NCBI GenBank assembly: GCA_036159995.1
Contig: JAYYEI010000002.1
Coordinates: 1-64,000 of the forward strand
Direction of reading: 5' to 3'
DNA from: UBA8752 sp036159995
Lineage (GTDB): Bacteria; Bacteroidota; Bacteroidia; Flavobacteriales_D; Sanyastnellaceae
Length of the DNA stretch: 64,000 nt
Below are positions 14,778-22,806 of this stretch, piece by piece. Numbering within the stretch: position 1 is the first letter of the stretch; each line of letters opens with the position of its first letter. The notes beneath the pieces are model-generated. The model saw only the letters and a list, made by a program, of their open reading frames with translations. It was not told where the DNA came from and did no database searches. A program made the translations under genes and the position numbers.

Positions 14778-17700
14778 ATGAATTCAGAGAAACTCAAGGA
14801 ATTCGGGCTGAGCACGGCCTCCATCCGCAACCGGACCACGGTGGCGGTGCTCATCGCGATCATCCTGCTCGCCGGCATCTCCAGCTACATCACCGTGCCG
14901 AAGGAGAGCTTCCCGGAGGTAACCGTACCGGAGGTTTACATCGGCACCGCCTACCCGGGCAACAGCCCAAGTGACATCGAGAAGCTCATCACGCGCCCGA
15001 TCGAAAAGGAGCTCAAGAGCATCACCGGCATCGACGTCATCCTCTCGACGAGCCAGCAGGGATACAGCGCCATCGACGTCAAGTTCGATTTCTCCGTCAC
15101 CCCGGAAATCGCACTCCGGAAGGTGAAGGACAAAGTGGACGTCGCCATGAGCGACCCCAGCTTTCCCGACGACCTGCCGAGCGACCCGAACGTCTTCGAC
15201 CTGAATTTCACGGAGCTCATCCCCGTGATGCAGGTGAACCTGTCCGGCGACTACCCCGTCGACCAACTCGAGGACTACGCCGAGGAACTGCAGGACCGCA
15301 TCGAGAACCTGGACCAGATCAACGAGGTCGAGATCCGCGGCGTCAACAAGAAGGAGATGGAGGTCGAAGTAGACTACCTCCGCGCCGAGGCCATGCTGGT
15401 CAGCTTCAATGACATTGCCCAGGCCATTGGACAGGAGAACGTGTCCATCTCCGGTGGCGACATCCTCATGGACGGACGCCGCCGCACCGTCCAAGTGGTC
15501 GGCGACTTCCGCGACGCGGCCGAGCTCGAGGCCATCATCGTCAAGGCCGAAGGGGGCCATCCCGTCTACCTGCGGGATGTGGCCACGGTCCAATTCGTCG
15601 ACCAAGAAGCCACCAGCTTTGCCCGCGAGTGGGGCAATCCCGTGGTGTCCCTCGATGTGCGCAAGCGCGCCGGTGAGAACCTCATCATCGCCTCGGACGA
15701 GATCAACCGCATCATCGCCGAAGCCAAGGCCGAATTCCTCCCGGCCGACCTCAATGTCAGCATCACCTCCGACCAATCGGACCAGACGCGGACGCAGGTC
15801 GATGAGCTGCAGAACAGCATCATCCTCGGCGTCCTGCTCGTGGTCGGGGTTCTCCTCTTCTTCCTCGGCCTGCGCAACGCCCTCTTCGTAGGGGTCGCCA
15901 TCCCGCTGTCGATGTTCCTCAGCTTCGCCATCCTGAACTCCCTGGGGATCACCTTCAACGTGATGGTGCTCTTCGCGCTCGTGCTGGCGCTTGGCATGCT
16001 GGTGGACAATGGCATCGTGGTCGTCGAGAACATCTATCGACTCATGGACGAGGGCTTGTCGCCCTTTGACGCCGCCCGCTATGGCGTCGGCGAAGTCGCC
16101 TGGCCCATCATCGCCTCCACGGCCACCACGCTCGCCGCCTTCCTGCCGCTGGCCATCTGGCCGGGCATCATCGGGGAGTTCATGCAGTATCTGCCGTTCA
16201 CGCTGATCATCGTGCTGTCCTCCTCCCTCTTCGTCGCCCTCGTCATCAACCCGATGCTGACCAGCGTCTACATGCGGGTCGAGGAAGCCGAGATGAACGT
16301 CCGCCGGCTGTTCATCACCACGGGCATCCTCATCGTGCTCGGCCTGCTCCTGCTCGGCGCGGGCTTTAATACGTTGGGCAACCTTCTCGTCCTCGGGGGC
16401 GTGGTGGGCCTGATCAACCGGTATGCCCTCACTCCGGCCACCGCCTGGTTCCAGAACCGGTTGCTCCCGGCCTTGGAAAACGTGTATGAGCGCGTTCTCC
16501 GTTTTGCCCTGAGCGGCGCCAAACCCTGGCTCTTCTTCTACGGCATGATCGGCCTGCTCTTCGGGTCGCTCGTCCTCCTCGGCCTCTTCCCGCCGAAGGT
16601 GGAGTTCTTCCCCCAGAACGAGCCGCAGTACGTCAACGTCTACATCGACATGCCCATCGGCACCGACATCGAGGAGACGAACCGCGTCACCGAGGAGGTC
16701 GAAAAAATGGTCATGACGGCCATCAATCGGCCCGAGTTTCTCAGGACCAATGCCAACGGAGAGCAGGAGCAATTCCTGACCAACTCCGTCATCGCGCAGG
16801 TGGGCGAAGGCACATCCGACCCAGCCGAAGGGCCCCAGCTCGGCGCCACACCGCACAAGGGCCGCATCACGGTCAGCTTCGTCAAGTTCCAGGACCGCGA
16901 AGGCTTCCGAACCGCCGATGTCCTCAATGCCATCCGCGAGGAGGTCAAGGGCTATCCGGATGCCATCATCCGCGCCACCAAGAACTCCGACGGACCGCCC
17001 CAAGGACTGCCAATCAACATCGAGATCACCAGCCCCGAATACGAGTCGGCCCTGGCCTATGCCGACGGCATGAAGCGCTTCATCGAAAACACCGGAATCG
17101 ACGGCATTGAAGGCCTCAAACTGGACGTCGAAAAGTCCAAGCCGGAGATGCCGATCACCATCGACCGCGACAAGGCCCGCCGGTACGGATTGAGCACCCA
17201 ACAGATCGGGTTTGCCCTGCGGAGCGCCCTCTTCGGACGGGAAGTCAGCCGCTACAAGGATGGCGAGGACGACTACCCAATCAACCTCCGTTTTGCGGAC
17301 GCCTACCGAAACAATGCGGACGCCCTGATGAACCAGAAGGTCATCTTCCGCAGCCAGTCCGACGGCCAAATCAAGGAGGTGCCCATCTCCGCCGTCGCCA
17401 CCGCAGGCCGGTCCACGACCTACAACGCGATCAAGCGCAAGGACCTGGACCGCACTGTGACCCTCGGCTCCAATGTGCTCGAAGGCTACAACGCCAACGA
17501 AATCGTGGAGGCCCTCAAGGCAGAGCTCAGCGACTACCCAGCCGAGGCCGGCGTCCAGTGGGAGTTCACAGGACAGCAGGAAGAGCAGGCGAAGGAGATG
17601 GCCTTCCTGTCCCGCGCTCTGGTCATCGCCCTCTTCCTCATTTTCCTGATCATCGTCGCCCAATTCAACAGCATCTCCACGCCGTTCATCATCGGCTTCA

Positions 17701-18218
17701 GTGTGCTGTTCTCCCTCACGGGCGTCTTCCTCGGACTGGTGGTCTTCCGCCAGGACTTCGTGATCATCATGACCATGATCGGCATCATCTCCCTCGCCGG
17801 GGTGGTAGTGAACAACGCCATCGTGCTCATCGACTACACCAACCTGCTCATCGACCGGCGCAAGGCCGAACTGGGCCTCGGGGAAGACGACATGCTGCCC
17901 TTCACCGAGATCGTCCCCATGATTGTGCAGGGGGGGCGCACGCGTCTACGCCCGGTGCTCCTGACCGCCATCACGACGGTGTTGGGCCTGTTGCCACTCG
18001 CCATCGGCATCAACGTGGACTTCTTCAGCCTGCTCGCCGAGTACGACCCCAAGATGTACATCGGGGGGGACAACAACATCTTCTGGAAGCCGATGAGCTG
18101 GGCCATCATTTACGGCCTGACGTTCGCCACCTTCCTGACGTTGGTCATCGTACCGGTGATGATGTGGTACCTCACCCGGGCGAACTACAAGTGGGTCAAG
18201 CGCCTGCCCCTTTCCTGA
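14778..18218 (+). CDS. RND efflux transporter (AcrB/HAE1-type permease)
   Basis: A 1146-aa inner membrane proton-driven pump. The TM1 region VAVLIAIILLAGISSYITVP is followed by PEVTVPEVYIGTAYPGNSP, typical of RND porter domains. Two porter halves and two six-helix blocks are visible; the TM4 proton-relay segment is FALVLALGMLVDNGIVVVEN with its Asp. The second half contains the duplicate signature SLAGVVVNNAIVLIDYTNLL, with Asn where the first half has Asp, as is usual. Substrate cannot be read from sequence. Last gene of the tetR-tolC-MFP-RND operon. Confidence 0.95.
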   Translation: MNSEKLKEFGLSTASIRNRTTVAVLIAIILLAGISSYITVPKESFPEVTVPEVYIGTAYPGNSPSDIEKLITRPIEKELKSITGIDVILSTSQQGYSAIDVKFDFSVTPEIALRKVKDKVDVAMSDPSFPDDLPSDPNVFDLNFTELIPVMQVNLSGDYPVDQLEDYAEELQDRIENLDQINEVEIRGVNKKEMEVEVDYLRAEAMLVSFNDIAQAIGQENVSISGGDILMDGRRRTVQVVGDFRDAAELEAIIVKAEGGHPVYLRDVATVQFVDQEATSFAREWGNPVVSLDVRKRAGENLIIASDEINRIIAEAKAEFLPADLNVSITSDQSDQTRTQVDELQNSIILGVLLVVGVLLFFLGLRNALFVGVAIPLSMFLSFAILNSLGITFNVMVLFALVLALGMLVDNGIVVVENIYRLMDEGLSPFDAARYGVGEVAWPIIASTATTLAAFLPLAIWPGIIGEFMQYLPFTLIIVLSSSLFVALVINPMLTSVYMRVEEAEMNVRRLFITTGILIVLGLLLLGAGFNTLGNLLVLGGVVGLINRYALTPATAWFQNRLLPALENVYERVLRFALSGAKPWLFFYGMIGLLFGSLVLLGLFPPKVEFFPQNEPQYVNVYIDMPIGTDIEETNRVTEEVEKMVMTAINRPEFLRTNANGEQEQFLTNSVIAQVGEGTSDPAEGPQLGATPHKGRITVSFVKFQDREGFRTADVLNAIREEVKGYPDAIIRATKNSDGPPQGLPINIEITSPEYESALAYADGMKRFIENTGIDGIEGLKLDVEKSKPEMPITIDRDKARRYGLSTQQIGFALRSALFGREVSRYKDGEDDYPINLRFADAYRNNADALMNQKVIFRSQSDGQIKEVPISAVATAGRSTTYNAIKRKDLDRTVTLGSNVLEGYNANEIVEALKAELSDYPAEAGVQWEFTGQQEEQAKEMAFLSRALVIALFLIFLIIVAQFNSISTPFIIGFSVLFSLTGVFLGLVVFRQDFVIIMTMIGIISLAGVVVNNAIVLIDYTNLLIDRRKAELGLGEDDMLPFTEIVPMIVQGGRTRLRPVLLTAITTVLGLLPLAIGINVDFFSLLAEYDPKMYIGGDNNIFWKPMSWAIIYGLTFATFLTLVIVPVMMWYLTRANYKWVKRLPLS

Positions 18219-18255
18219 AGTGAGCGGGATGGCTCTGAGTCCTGATGGTGGGACC

Positions 18256-18264
18256 TAACTTCGC
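18256..18264 (+). promoter_or_regulatory. -7 box before the purF-like gene
   Basis: TAACTTCGC matches the TAnnTTCG variant used at the rplM, atpB and sprE promoters and lies 24 bp before the ATG. No convincing -33 element. Confidence 0.5.
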
Positions 18265-18288
18265 GCTTCCGGAACCGCCCGGCACACG

Positions 18289-20190
18289 ATGAGTGACCTT
18301 CTCCAACACGAGTGCGGCATCGCGCTGCTCCGGCTCAAGAAGCCGCTCCAGTACTACATCGACACCTACGGGACGGCCTTCTACGGCCTGAACAAGATGT
18401 ACCTACTGATGGAGAAGCAGCGCAACCGCGGGCAAGACGGCGTGGGCCTGGCCAATGTCAAACTCGACGTCCCCCCCGGCAACCGTTACCTCAGCCGGTC
18501 CCGCTCCACGGCCAAGCAACCGATCGAGGACCTTTTCTCCCAGGTCATGGGCCGCTTCGCCGACACGCGGAAGCACAATCCAGAACGCCTCAAGGATGCC
18601 GATTGGCTCCAGAAGAACCACGCCTTCACCGGAGAGGTCTTCCTGGGGCACCTCCGCTACGGCACCTACGGTCGCAACACCATCGAGCGCGTCCACCCCT
18701 TCCTCCGGCAGAACAATTGGCGGAGCCGGACCCTCGCCTTGGCCGGGAACTTCAACCTGACCAACGTCGACGAGCTGTTCGACATCCTTGTGGATTTGGG
18801 CCAGCACCCCAAGGAGAAGGCCGACACGGTGACCGTGCTCGAGAAGGTGGGCCACTTCCTCGACGAGGAGGTCGAAAAGGCCTTCCGGCAGTTCAAGAAT
18901 GCCGGTCACGAAAACGCGGAAATCAGCGGCCTCATCGCGGACCAGCTGGATGTCGCCAACGTCTTGCGCCGTGCCTCCATCAACTGGGATGGCGGCTACG
19001 TAATGGGCGGCATCATCGGCAGCGGAGACGCCTTCATCGCCCGGGACCCGAACGGCATCCGCCCTTGCTTCTGGTACGAGGATGAGGAGGTGATTGTCGC
19101 CGCCTCCGAGCGGCCGGTCATCCAGACCGCCTTCAACTGTGTGACCACCGACGTCAAGGAGCTCCAGCCCGGCGAAGCGCTCATCATCAACCGCAACGGC
19201 GAAAGCCAGATTGCAGAAGTCCGCGAACCGGGCGAACGGACCCCCTGCAGCTTCGAGCGGATTTATTTCTCCCGCGGCAACGATGCCGACATCTACCGCG
19301 AACGGGTCGCCCTGGGAGAATCCTTGGTGCCTCGCGTTCTCGAAGCCATCGAACACGACCTCGACTCCACCGTTTTCAGCTTCATTCCCAATACGGCGGA
19401 GACCTCCTACTACGGGTTGGTCAGGGGAATGGAGAGCCACCTGAGTCAGAGCAAGATCCAACGCATCCTCGGCCTCGGTGCCAATCCGGATTCCGATGAA
19501 GTCCGGGCCATTCTCGAAGAGCGTCCCCGCGTCGAAAAGATTGCCCTGAAGGACGCCAAGCTCCGGACCTTCATCGCCGATGACGGGGCCCGCGACGACC
19601 TCGTCGCCCACGCCTACGACATCACGTACGGCACGGTCAAGCGGGGCGAGGACCAGATGGTGGTCATCGACGACAGCATCGTGCGCGGCACCACCCTCAA
19701 GCGGAGCATCCTGCGCATCCTCGACCGCCTTGGCCCGCGCCGCATCGTGGTCGCCAGCAGCGCGCCCCAGATCCGTTACCCAGACTGCTACGGCATCGAC
19801 ATGGCCCGCATGGGCGATTTCGTGGCTTTCCAAGCGGCCATCGAACTGCACCGCGAACGGGGCAACGAGGCCCTCATCGAACAAGTCTACCTCGACTGCA
19901 AGGCCGAACTCGAAAAGCCGCTCGAGGAACAGCGCAACCGGGTGCAACCCCTCTACGCGAGCCTCTCGGAAGAAGAGACCGCGGCCAAGATTTCCGAGCT
20001 CCTCACACCCAAGGACATGGGCGCGGAAGTCCGCATCATCTTCCAGAGTGTCGAGGGATTGCACGCCGCCATTCCGGAGCACAAGGGCGACTGGTACTTC
20101 ACCGGGAACTTCCCGACACCGGGGGGCAACCGCGTGGCCAACCGGGCCTTCGTCTTCTGGAAAGAAGGGCGCAACGAGCGCGCCTACTGA
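18289..20190 (+). CDS. purF: Amidophosphoribosyltransferase-like protein (PurF family, long Bacteroidota form)
   Basis: A 633-aa protein with an N-terminal class II glutamine amidotransferase domain and a C-terminal phosphoribosyltransferase domain. The nucleophile would be C9 (MSDLLQHECGIALLRL), so eight residues must be removed or the chain is atypical. GHLRYGTYGRN, the NFNLTN loop and GGYVMGGIIG with ARDPNGIRPC belong to the glutaminase half; the PRPP-binding loop is VVIDDSIVRGTTLK. Known PurF makes phosphoribosylamine, the first step of purine synthesis. At over 600 aa it is longer than typical PurF (about 500). Whether this is the sole PurF or a paralogue cannot be told from this window. 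Confidence 0.85.
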   Translation: MSDLLQHECGIALLRLKKPLQYYIDTYGTAFYGLNKMYLLMEKQRNRGQDGVGLANVKLDVPPGNRYLSRSRSTAKQPIEDLFSQVMGRFADTRKHNPERLKDADWLQKNHAFTGEVFLGHLRYGTYGRNTIERVHPFLRQNNWRSRTLALAGNFNLTNVDELFDILVDLGQHPKEKADTVTVLEKVGHFLDEEVEKAFRQFKNAGHENAEISGLIADQLDVANVLRRASINWDGGYVMGGIIGSGDAFIARDPNGIRPCFWYEDEEVIVAASERPVIQTAFNCVTTDVKELQPGEALIINRNGESQIAEVREPGERTPCSFERIYFSRGNDADIYRERVALGESLVPRVLEAIEHDLDSTVFSFIPNTAETSYYGLVRGMESHLSQSKIQRILGLGANPDSDEVRAILEERPRVEKIALKDAKLRTFIADDGARDDLVAHAYDITYGTVKRGEDQMVVIDDSIVRGTTLKRSILRILDRLGPRRIVVASSAPQIRYPDCYGIDMARMGDFVAFQAAIELHRERGNEALIEQVYLDCKAELEKPLEEQRNRVQPLYASLSEEETAAKISELLTPKDMGAEVRIIFQSVEGLHAAIPEHKGDWYFTGNFPTPGGNRVANRAFVFWKEGRNERAY

Positions 20191-20209
20191 GCCCGTCGGT
20201 CTTCTGGAC

Positions 20210-20902
20210 TCAACCGCGGTGCAGGCCGCACTCGCGGCTCGACGCTTCCCACCACCACCGGCCAGCGCGGACCGCCTCACCCGGAAGGACCGGTCGCGTG
20301 CACGGCGCACAGCCGATGCTCGGGTATCCGAGCGCATGCAAGGGGTTCACCGGTACGCCCGTGGCCACCACCGCCGCCTCGATCATGTCGTCGTCCCAGT
20401 CGAGCAGAGGGTGGAATTTTTTGAGTCCCCACTCCGGAGCGTCCTCGACCATGTCCATGGTGGAGCGGTTGGCGCTGTGGCCCCCTCTCAAGCCGGTGAT
20501 CCACCAGGATTTTCCGGCACACGCCTCGCGCAAGGGCGCCAACTTTCGCATGCCGCAACACCGCTTGCGTTCCCCATCACTCAAGTAGATGGCCTGCATG
20601 CCTCCACCCGCCTCGAAGGCCTCCACCTCAGACGAAACAGGGGTCAGCCGACGAATGGTCAAGCCAAAATGGGCTTCGGTCCGGGACCAGGTCTCCAGCG
20701 TCGCGGGAAACAGACAACCCGTGTCGAGGGACACCAGCTCCACATCCAACCCGGATTCAGCAATGGCCCAGGTCAACACCTGGTCCTCCTTGCTGAACGA
20801 TGTCGTGAACAGGACCGACTCTGAAGAGCAGGATTCACCGAGAGCATCGCGCAAACGGCCTTGAAGTTGGTCAAGCAGGGATTGAGGTTGCGGGCCGGAC
20901 AT
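20210..20902 (-). CDS. cysH: Adenylyl-sulfate (APS/PAPS) reductase
   Basis: A 230-aa assimilatory sulfate reductase of the PP-loop family that reduces activated sulfate to sulfite with thioredoxin. TTSFSKEDQVLTWAIAESGL is the PP-loop region and SLDTGCLFPATLETW follows. The two Cys pairs CCGMRK and CAPC (in IGCAPCTRP) are the four ligands of a [4Fe-4S] cluster, which points to the APS-type rather than the PAPS-type; the ECGLH tail carries the catalytic Cys. A TTG three codons upstream (20911) is possible, but the ATG at 20902 sits right after a strong promoter. An Rrf2 regulator lies directly upstream. Confidence 0.93.
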   Translation of the reverse strand: MSGPQPQSLLDQLQGRLRDALGESCSSESVLFTTSFSKEDQVLTWAIAESGLDVELVSLDTGCLFPATLETWSRTEAHFGLTIRRLTPVSSEVEAFEAGGGMQAIYLSDGERKRCCGMRKLAPLREACAGKSWWITGLRGGHSANRSTMDMVEDAPEWGLKKFHPLLDWDDDMIEAAVVATGVPVNPLHALGYPSIGCAPCTRPVLPGEAVRAGRWWWEASSRECGLHRG

Positions 20903-20907
20903 GGCCA

Positions 20908-20940
20908 GCAAATCTAATCATTCCCTATAAATCCCACCAA
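20908..20940 (-). promoter_or_regulatory. cysH promoter, close enough to give a leaderless mRNA
   Basis: Minus strand: TTG (20940-20938), 21-bp spacer, -7 box TAGATTTGC (20916-20908), then TGGCC and the ATG at 20902. Both elements match the Bacteroidota consensus. The start point would fall at or within a few bases of the ATG. The spacer holds an AT-rich block with two GGGA motifs that could be the Rrf2 regulator's site (inference). Confidence 0.7.
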
Positions 20941-20944
20941 AAAA

Positions 20945-21370
20945 CTATGATTTAATCAAATCCACCACAGACCGGGACTCCAAGACGGAAAGCTGGGCGT
21001 CCCGCACCTCGACCATCATCCGGTGCAGCCCGCAGTCCTCCTCCACGCAGTCCTCGCACCGCTCATAGAAGTGGAGGCTCACACAGGAAAGCGGCGCAAT
21101 CGGCCCATCCATAAGCCGAATCACCTTGGCCAACAGGATGTCTTCCGCTGGACCACTCAAGGTGTGCCCTCCCGCAGGTCCTCTCCGGCTCTTGATGATG
21201 CCTCCCGCCTTGAGGTCAACCAGGATCTGCTCGAGAAATTTGAGGCTCATCGGCGAGGCGTCCACGATGTCCCGAGCGCTGGTCCACAACGTGGCACCCT
21301 CTTCCTGCGCCTGGCGCTTCGCCAACACCGTCAGGGCCCGGAATGCGTACTGTGCCTTCTTCGTCAACAT
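20945..21370 (-). CDS. Rrf2-family transcriptional regulator
   Basis: A 141-aa winged-helix regulator beginning MLTKKAQYAFRALTVLAKRQ, with the DNA-binding helix near SPMSLKFLEQILVDLKAGGI and the wing SRRGPAGGHTL, hallmarks of Rrf2. The C-terminal half has C96, C105, C108, C113 and H116, more Cys than a plain CymR and a candidate Fe-S or thiol sensor site, although the spacing is unlike IscR. It is 42 bp upstream of cysH on the same strand, so I infer control of sulfate assimilation or cysteine synthesis. Confidence 0.9.
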   Translation of the reverse strand: MLTKKAQYAFRALTVLAKRQAQEEGATLWTSARDIVDASPMSLKFLEQILVDLKAGGIIKSRRGPAGGHTLSGPAEDILLAKVIRLMDGPIAPLSCVSLHFYERCEDCVEEDCGLHRMMVEVRDAQLSVLESRSVVDLIKS

Positions 21371-21406
21371 GGTTCTCGGTTCTTCGCGCCCGAAACGGGC
21401 ATGGGG

Positions 21407-22408
21407 TCAACGCACGAACACCCGATGAGGTTGGCCCACCGCCCGACCATCGGACGATCGAGGGACGAGCAAGACGATGCCTGTGTCCCATTCACCCGTT
21501 GGGATGAACACACGGCCGAAGCCATCCGCTGTCCCCTCGGCAAGGCGACGACCGTCCGCAGCGACAGCCTCCCAAGACCATCCTCGAGGCAGATCCCATT
21601 GCACATCCTGCCCCCGGTCCACAGGGTTCGGATACGGCAACGACACCACCTCCATCTCCACCTCAGGCACCGACAACAAGTGATTGGCGTACCACGCCAC
21701 ATCCGTCACGGCCAGAATCTGAGCGCTGTCCGCATCCAGGACCACCAAGTCTTCGTGAAAGAACACCGGCATGATGGAGTCCTGCGCGAAATAGAACACC
21801 TGATTCAAGACCCACGTGTTGGTGTCCCCAGCATAGGCCTCCTCGTAAGTCTGTACGTAATTCGCCCGCAACACCTCCTCCAACTCCGTTCCGTCCGGCA
21901 TCACCAGGGAGCCCCACGCGTCCACCTCCGTGGTCGCTTCTCCGACGAGGGAATACGGCTGACCAAACAACATCATGTCTGCCGAAAACGCATCCTCCAC
22001 AACATCACCGAATCCCATCGGAAGAGACCACTGGACGAGCGGGTCATCGAAAGGAAGGGTGACCCCGTTGGTCACATTCGCATTGCCCAGAATGGTGAAG
22101 TCACCCTCTTGCAAGGCCCAGAACGCGGCCTGCTCACCTACAGTATTGGTCCACTCCGCTCCCGAAAAAGCGTCATTGAAGGGCGACAGGGTGGAGGGCT
22201 CCAAGGCAAAGAGTGCCACGGCCGACCCGGACACTCCACTGAAATCCCAGGCCTGGGGCTGGTCACTGGCGGGCGTCGGCTCGATGAACTCGGCCGCAAT
22301 GACATCGGCGGTGTATCCAACCGGGTTCACGTCGAACGGCTGCAACACCGGCTGGCCCAAGAGGCCTGAACACCAGAGCAGAAAAAGAGCAAGGGAGGAA
22401 AATCGCAT
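21407..22408 (-). CDS. Secreted protein with a T9SS C-terminal sorting domain
   Basis: A 333-aa protein of unknown function. The signal peptide MRFSSLALFLLWCSGLLG is followed by a mature part without recognised catalytic motifs but rich in Trp, Asp and aromatic residues. The last about 80 residues, from SLPYPNPVDRGQDVQWDLP to the end, look like a type A T9SS sorting domain: the YPNP opening, the beta-sandwich pattern and a short ending HRVFVR. The ATG at 22408 is preferred to the further upstream start because it begins the signal peptide. Export by the type IX system is inferred from the tail. Confidence 0.75.
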   Translation of the reverse strand: MRFSSLALFLLWCSGLLGQPVLQPFDVNPVGYTADVIAAEFIEPTPASDQPQAWDFSGVSGSAVALFALEPSTLSPFNDAFSGAEWTNTVGEQAAFWALQEGDFTILGNANVTNGVTLPFDDPLVQWSLPMGFGDVVEDAFSADMMLFGQPYSLVGEATTEVDAWGSLVMPDGTELEEVLRANYVQTYEEAYAGDTNTWVLNQVFYFAQDSIMPVFFHEDLVVLDADSAQILAVTDVAWYANHLLSVPEVEMEVVSLPYPNPVDRGQDVQWDLPRGWSWEAVAADGRRLAEGTADGFGRVFIPTGEWDTGIVLLVPRSSDGRAVGQPHRVFVR

Positions 22409-22453
22409 GAACCCCAAGATAGCGACGACGCTCAGCGCCGAATGATTCAACGA

Positions 22454-22672
22454 TCACAACCCTTTGTCCACCATCCAGATGAGCGCGTAGAGCCCCACAG
22501 CCATAGCCAAATGAACCCACGAGAGGACCTCCACCCGCCAAGCCTCTAACCACTCCGCATGGGACTCAAACTGATGACGCTTGGGAAAGGGCTTATCGGC
22601 CAACATCCTATAGAAGATGTGGATGCCGACGATGGCCCAGTCGAGTTGAATGATGAAGAACAGGTGCCTCAT
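22454..22672 (-). CDS. Small membrane protein of unknown function
   Basis: A 72-aa protein with two predicted membrane segments, HLFFIIQLDWAIVGIHIFY near the N-terminus and VHLAMAVGLYALIWMV near the C-terminus, separated by a charged middle containing KPFPKRHQFESHAEW. I do not recognise a family. It starts 30 bp after the tRNA-Leu gene on the same strand and may share its transcript. Small size and lack of known homology keep confidence moderate. Confidence 0.55.
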   Translation of the reverse strand: MRHLFFIIQLDWAIVGIHIFYRMLADKPFPKRHQFESHAEWLEAWRVEVLSWVHLAMAVGLYALIWMVDKGL

Positions 22673-22702
22673 GACGAGGCCAAACTAGGCAAGAGTGTTG
22701 TG

Positions 22703-22783
22703 TACCCGGAGTGGGACTCGAACCCACACTCCAATGGAACTCGAGTTTGAGTCGAGCGCGTCTACCAATTCCGCCATCCGGGC
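22703..22783 (-). tRNA. tRNA-Leu (anticodon CAA)
   Basis: The minus strand folds into a cloverleaf: acceptor GCCCGGA/TCCGGGT, D-arm with GGTAGACGC, anticodon stem CTCGA/TCGAG with loop CTCAAAC (anticodon CAA, reads UUG), a short variable arm and a TPsiC arm GTGGGTTCGAGTCCCAC. The discriminator is A and the genomic sequence continues CAC, so CCA is not encoded. Confidence 0.95.
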
Positions 22784-22793
22784 AAGGAGGACG

Positions 22794-22802
22794 GCAAATT
22801 TA
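22794..22802 (-). promoter_or_regulatory. -7 box of the tRNA-Leu gene
   Basis: TAAATTTGC on the minus strand is a perfect TAnnTTTG box 10 bp before the tRNA 5' end, in the 23-bp gap after the sensor kinase gene. No clear -33 element. Confidence 0.6.
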
Positions 22803-22806
22803 GCCC

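Noticed and set aside
14784..17663. Very long open frame (959 codons) on the minus strand opposite the RND pump
   Set aside because: It is antisense to a clear RND transporter. High GC with C-rich third positions removes stops on the opposite strand. Its protein is low-complexity Asp/Gly/His/Val without motifs.
21385..21400. Small GCCCG-TTT-CGGGC hairpin upstream of the Rrf2 gene
   Set aside because: Too short and without a T run; chance hairpins are common at this GC.
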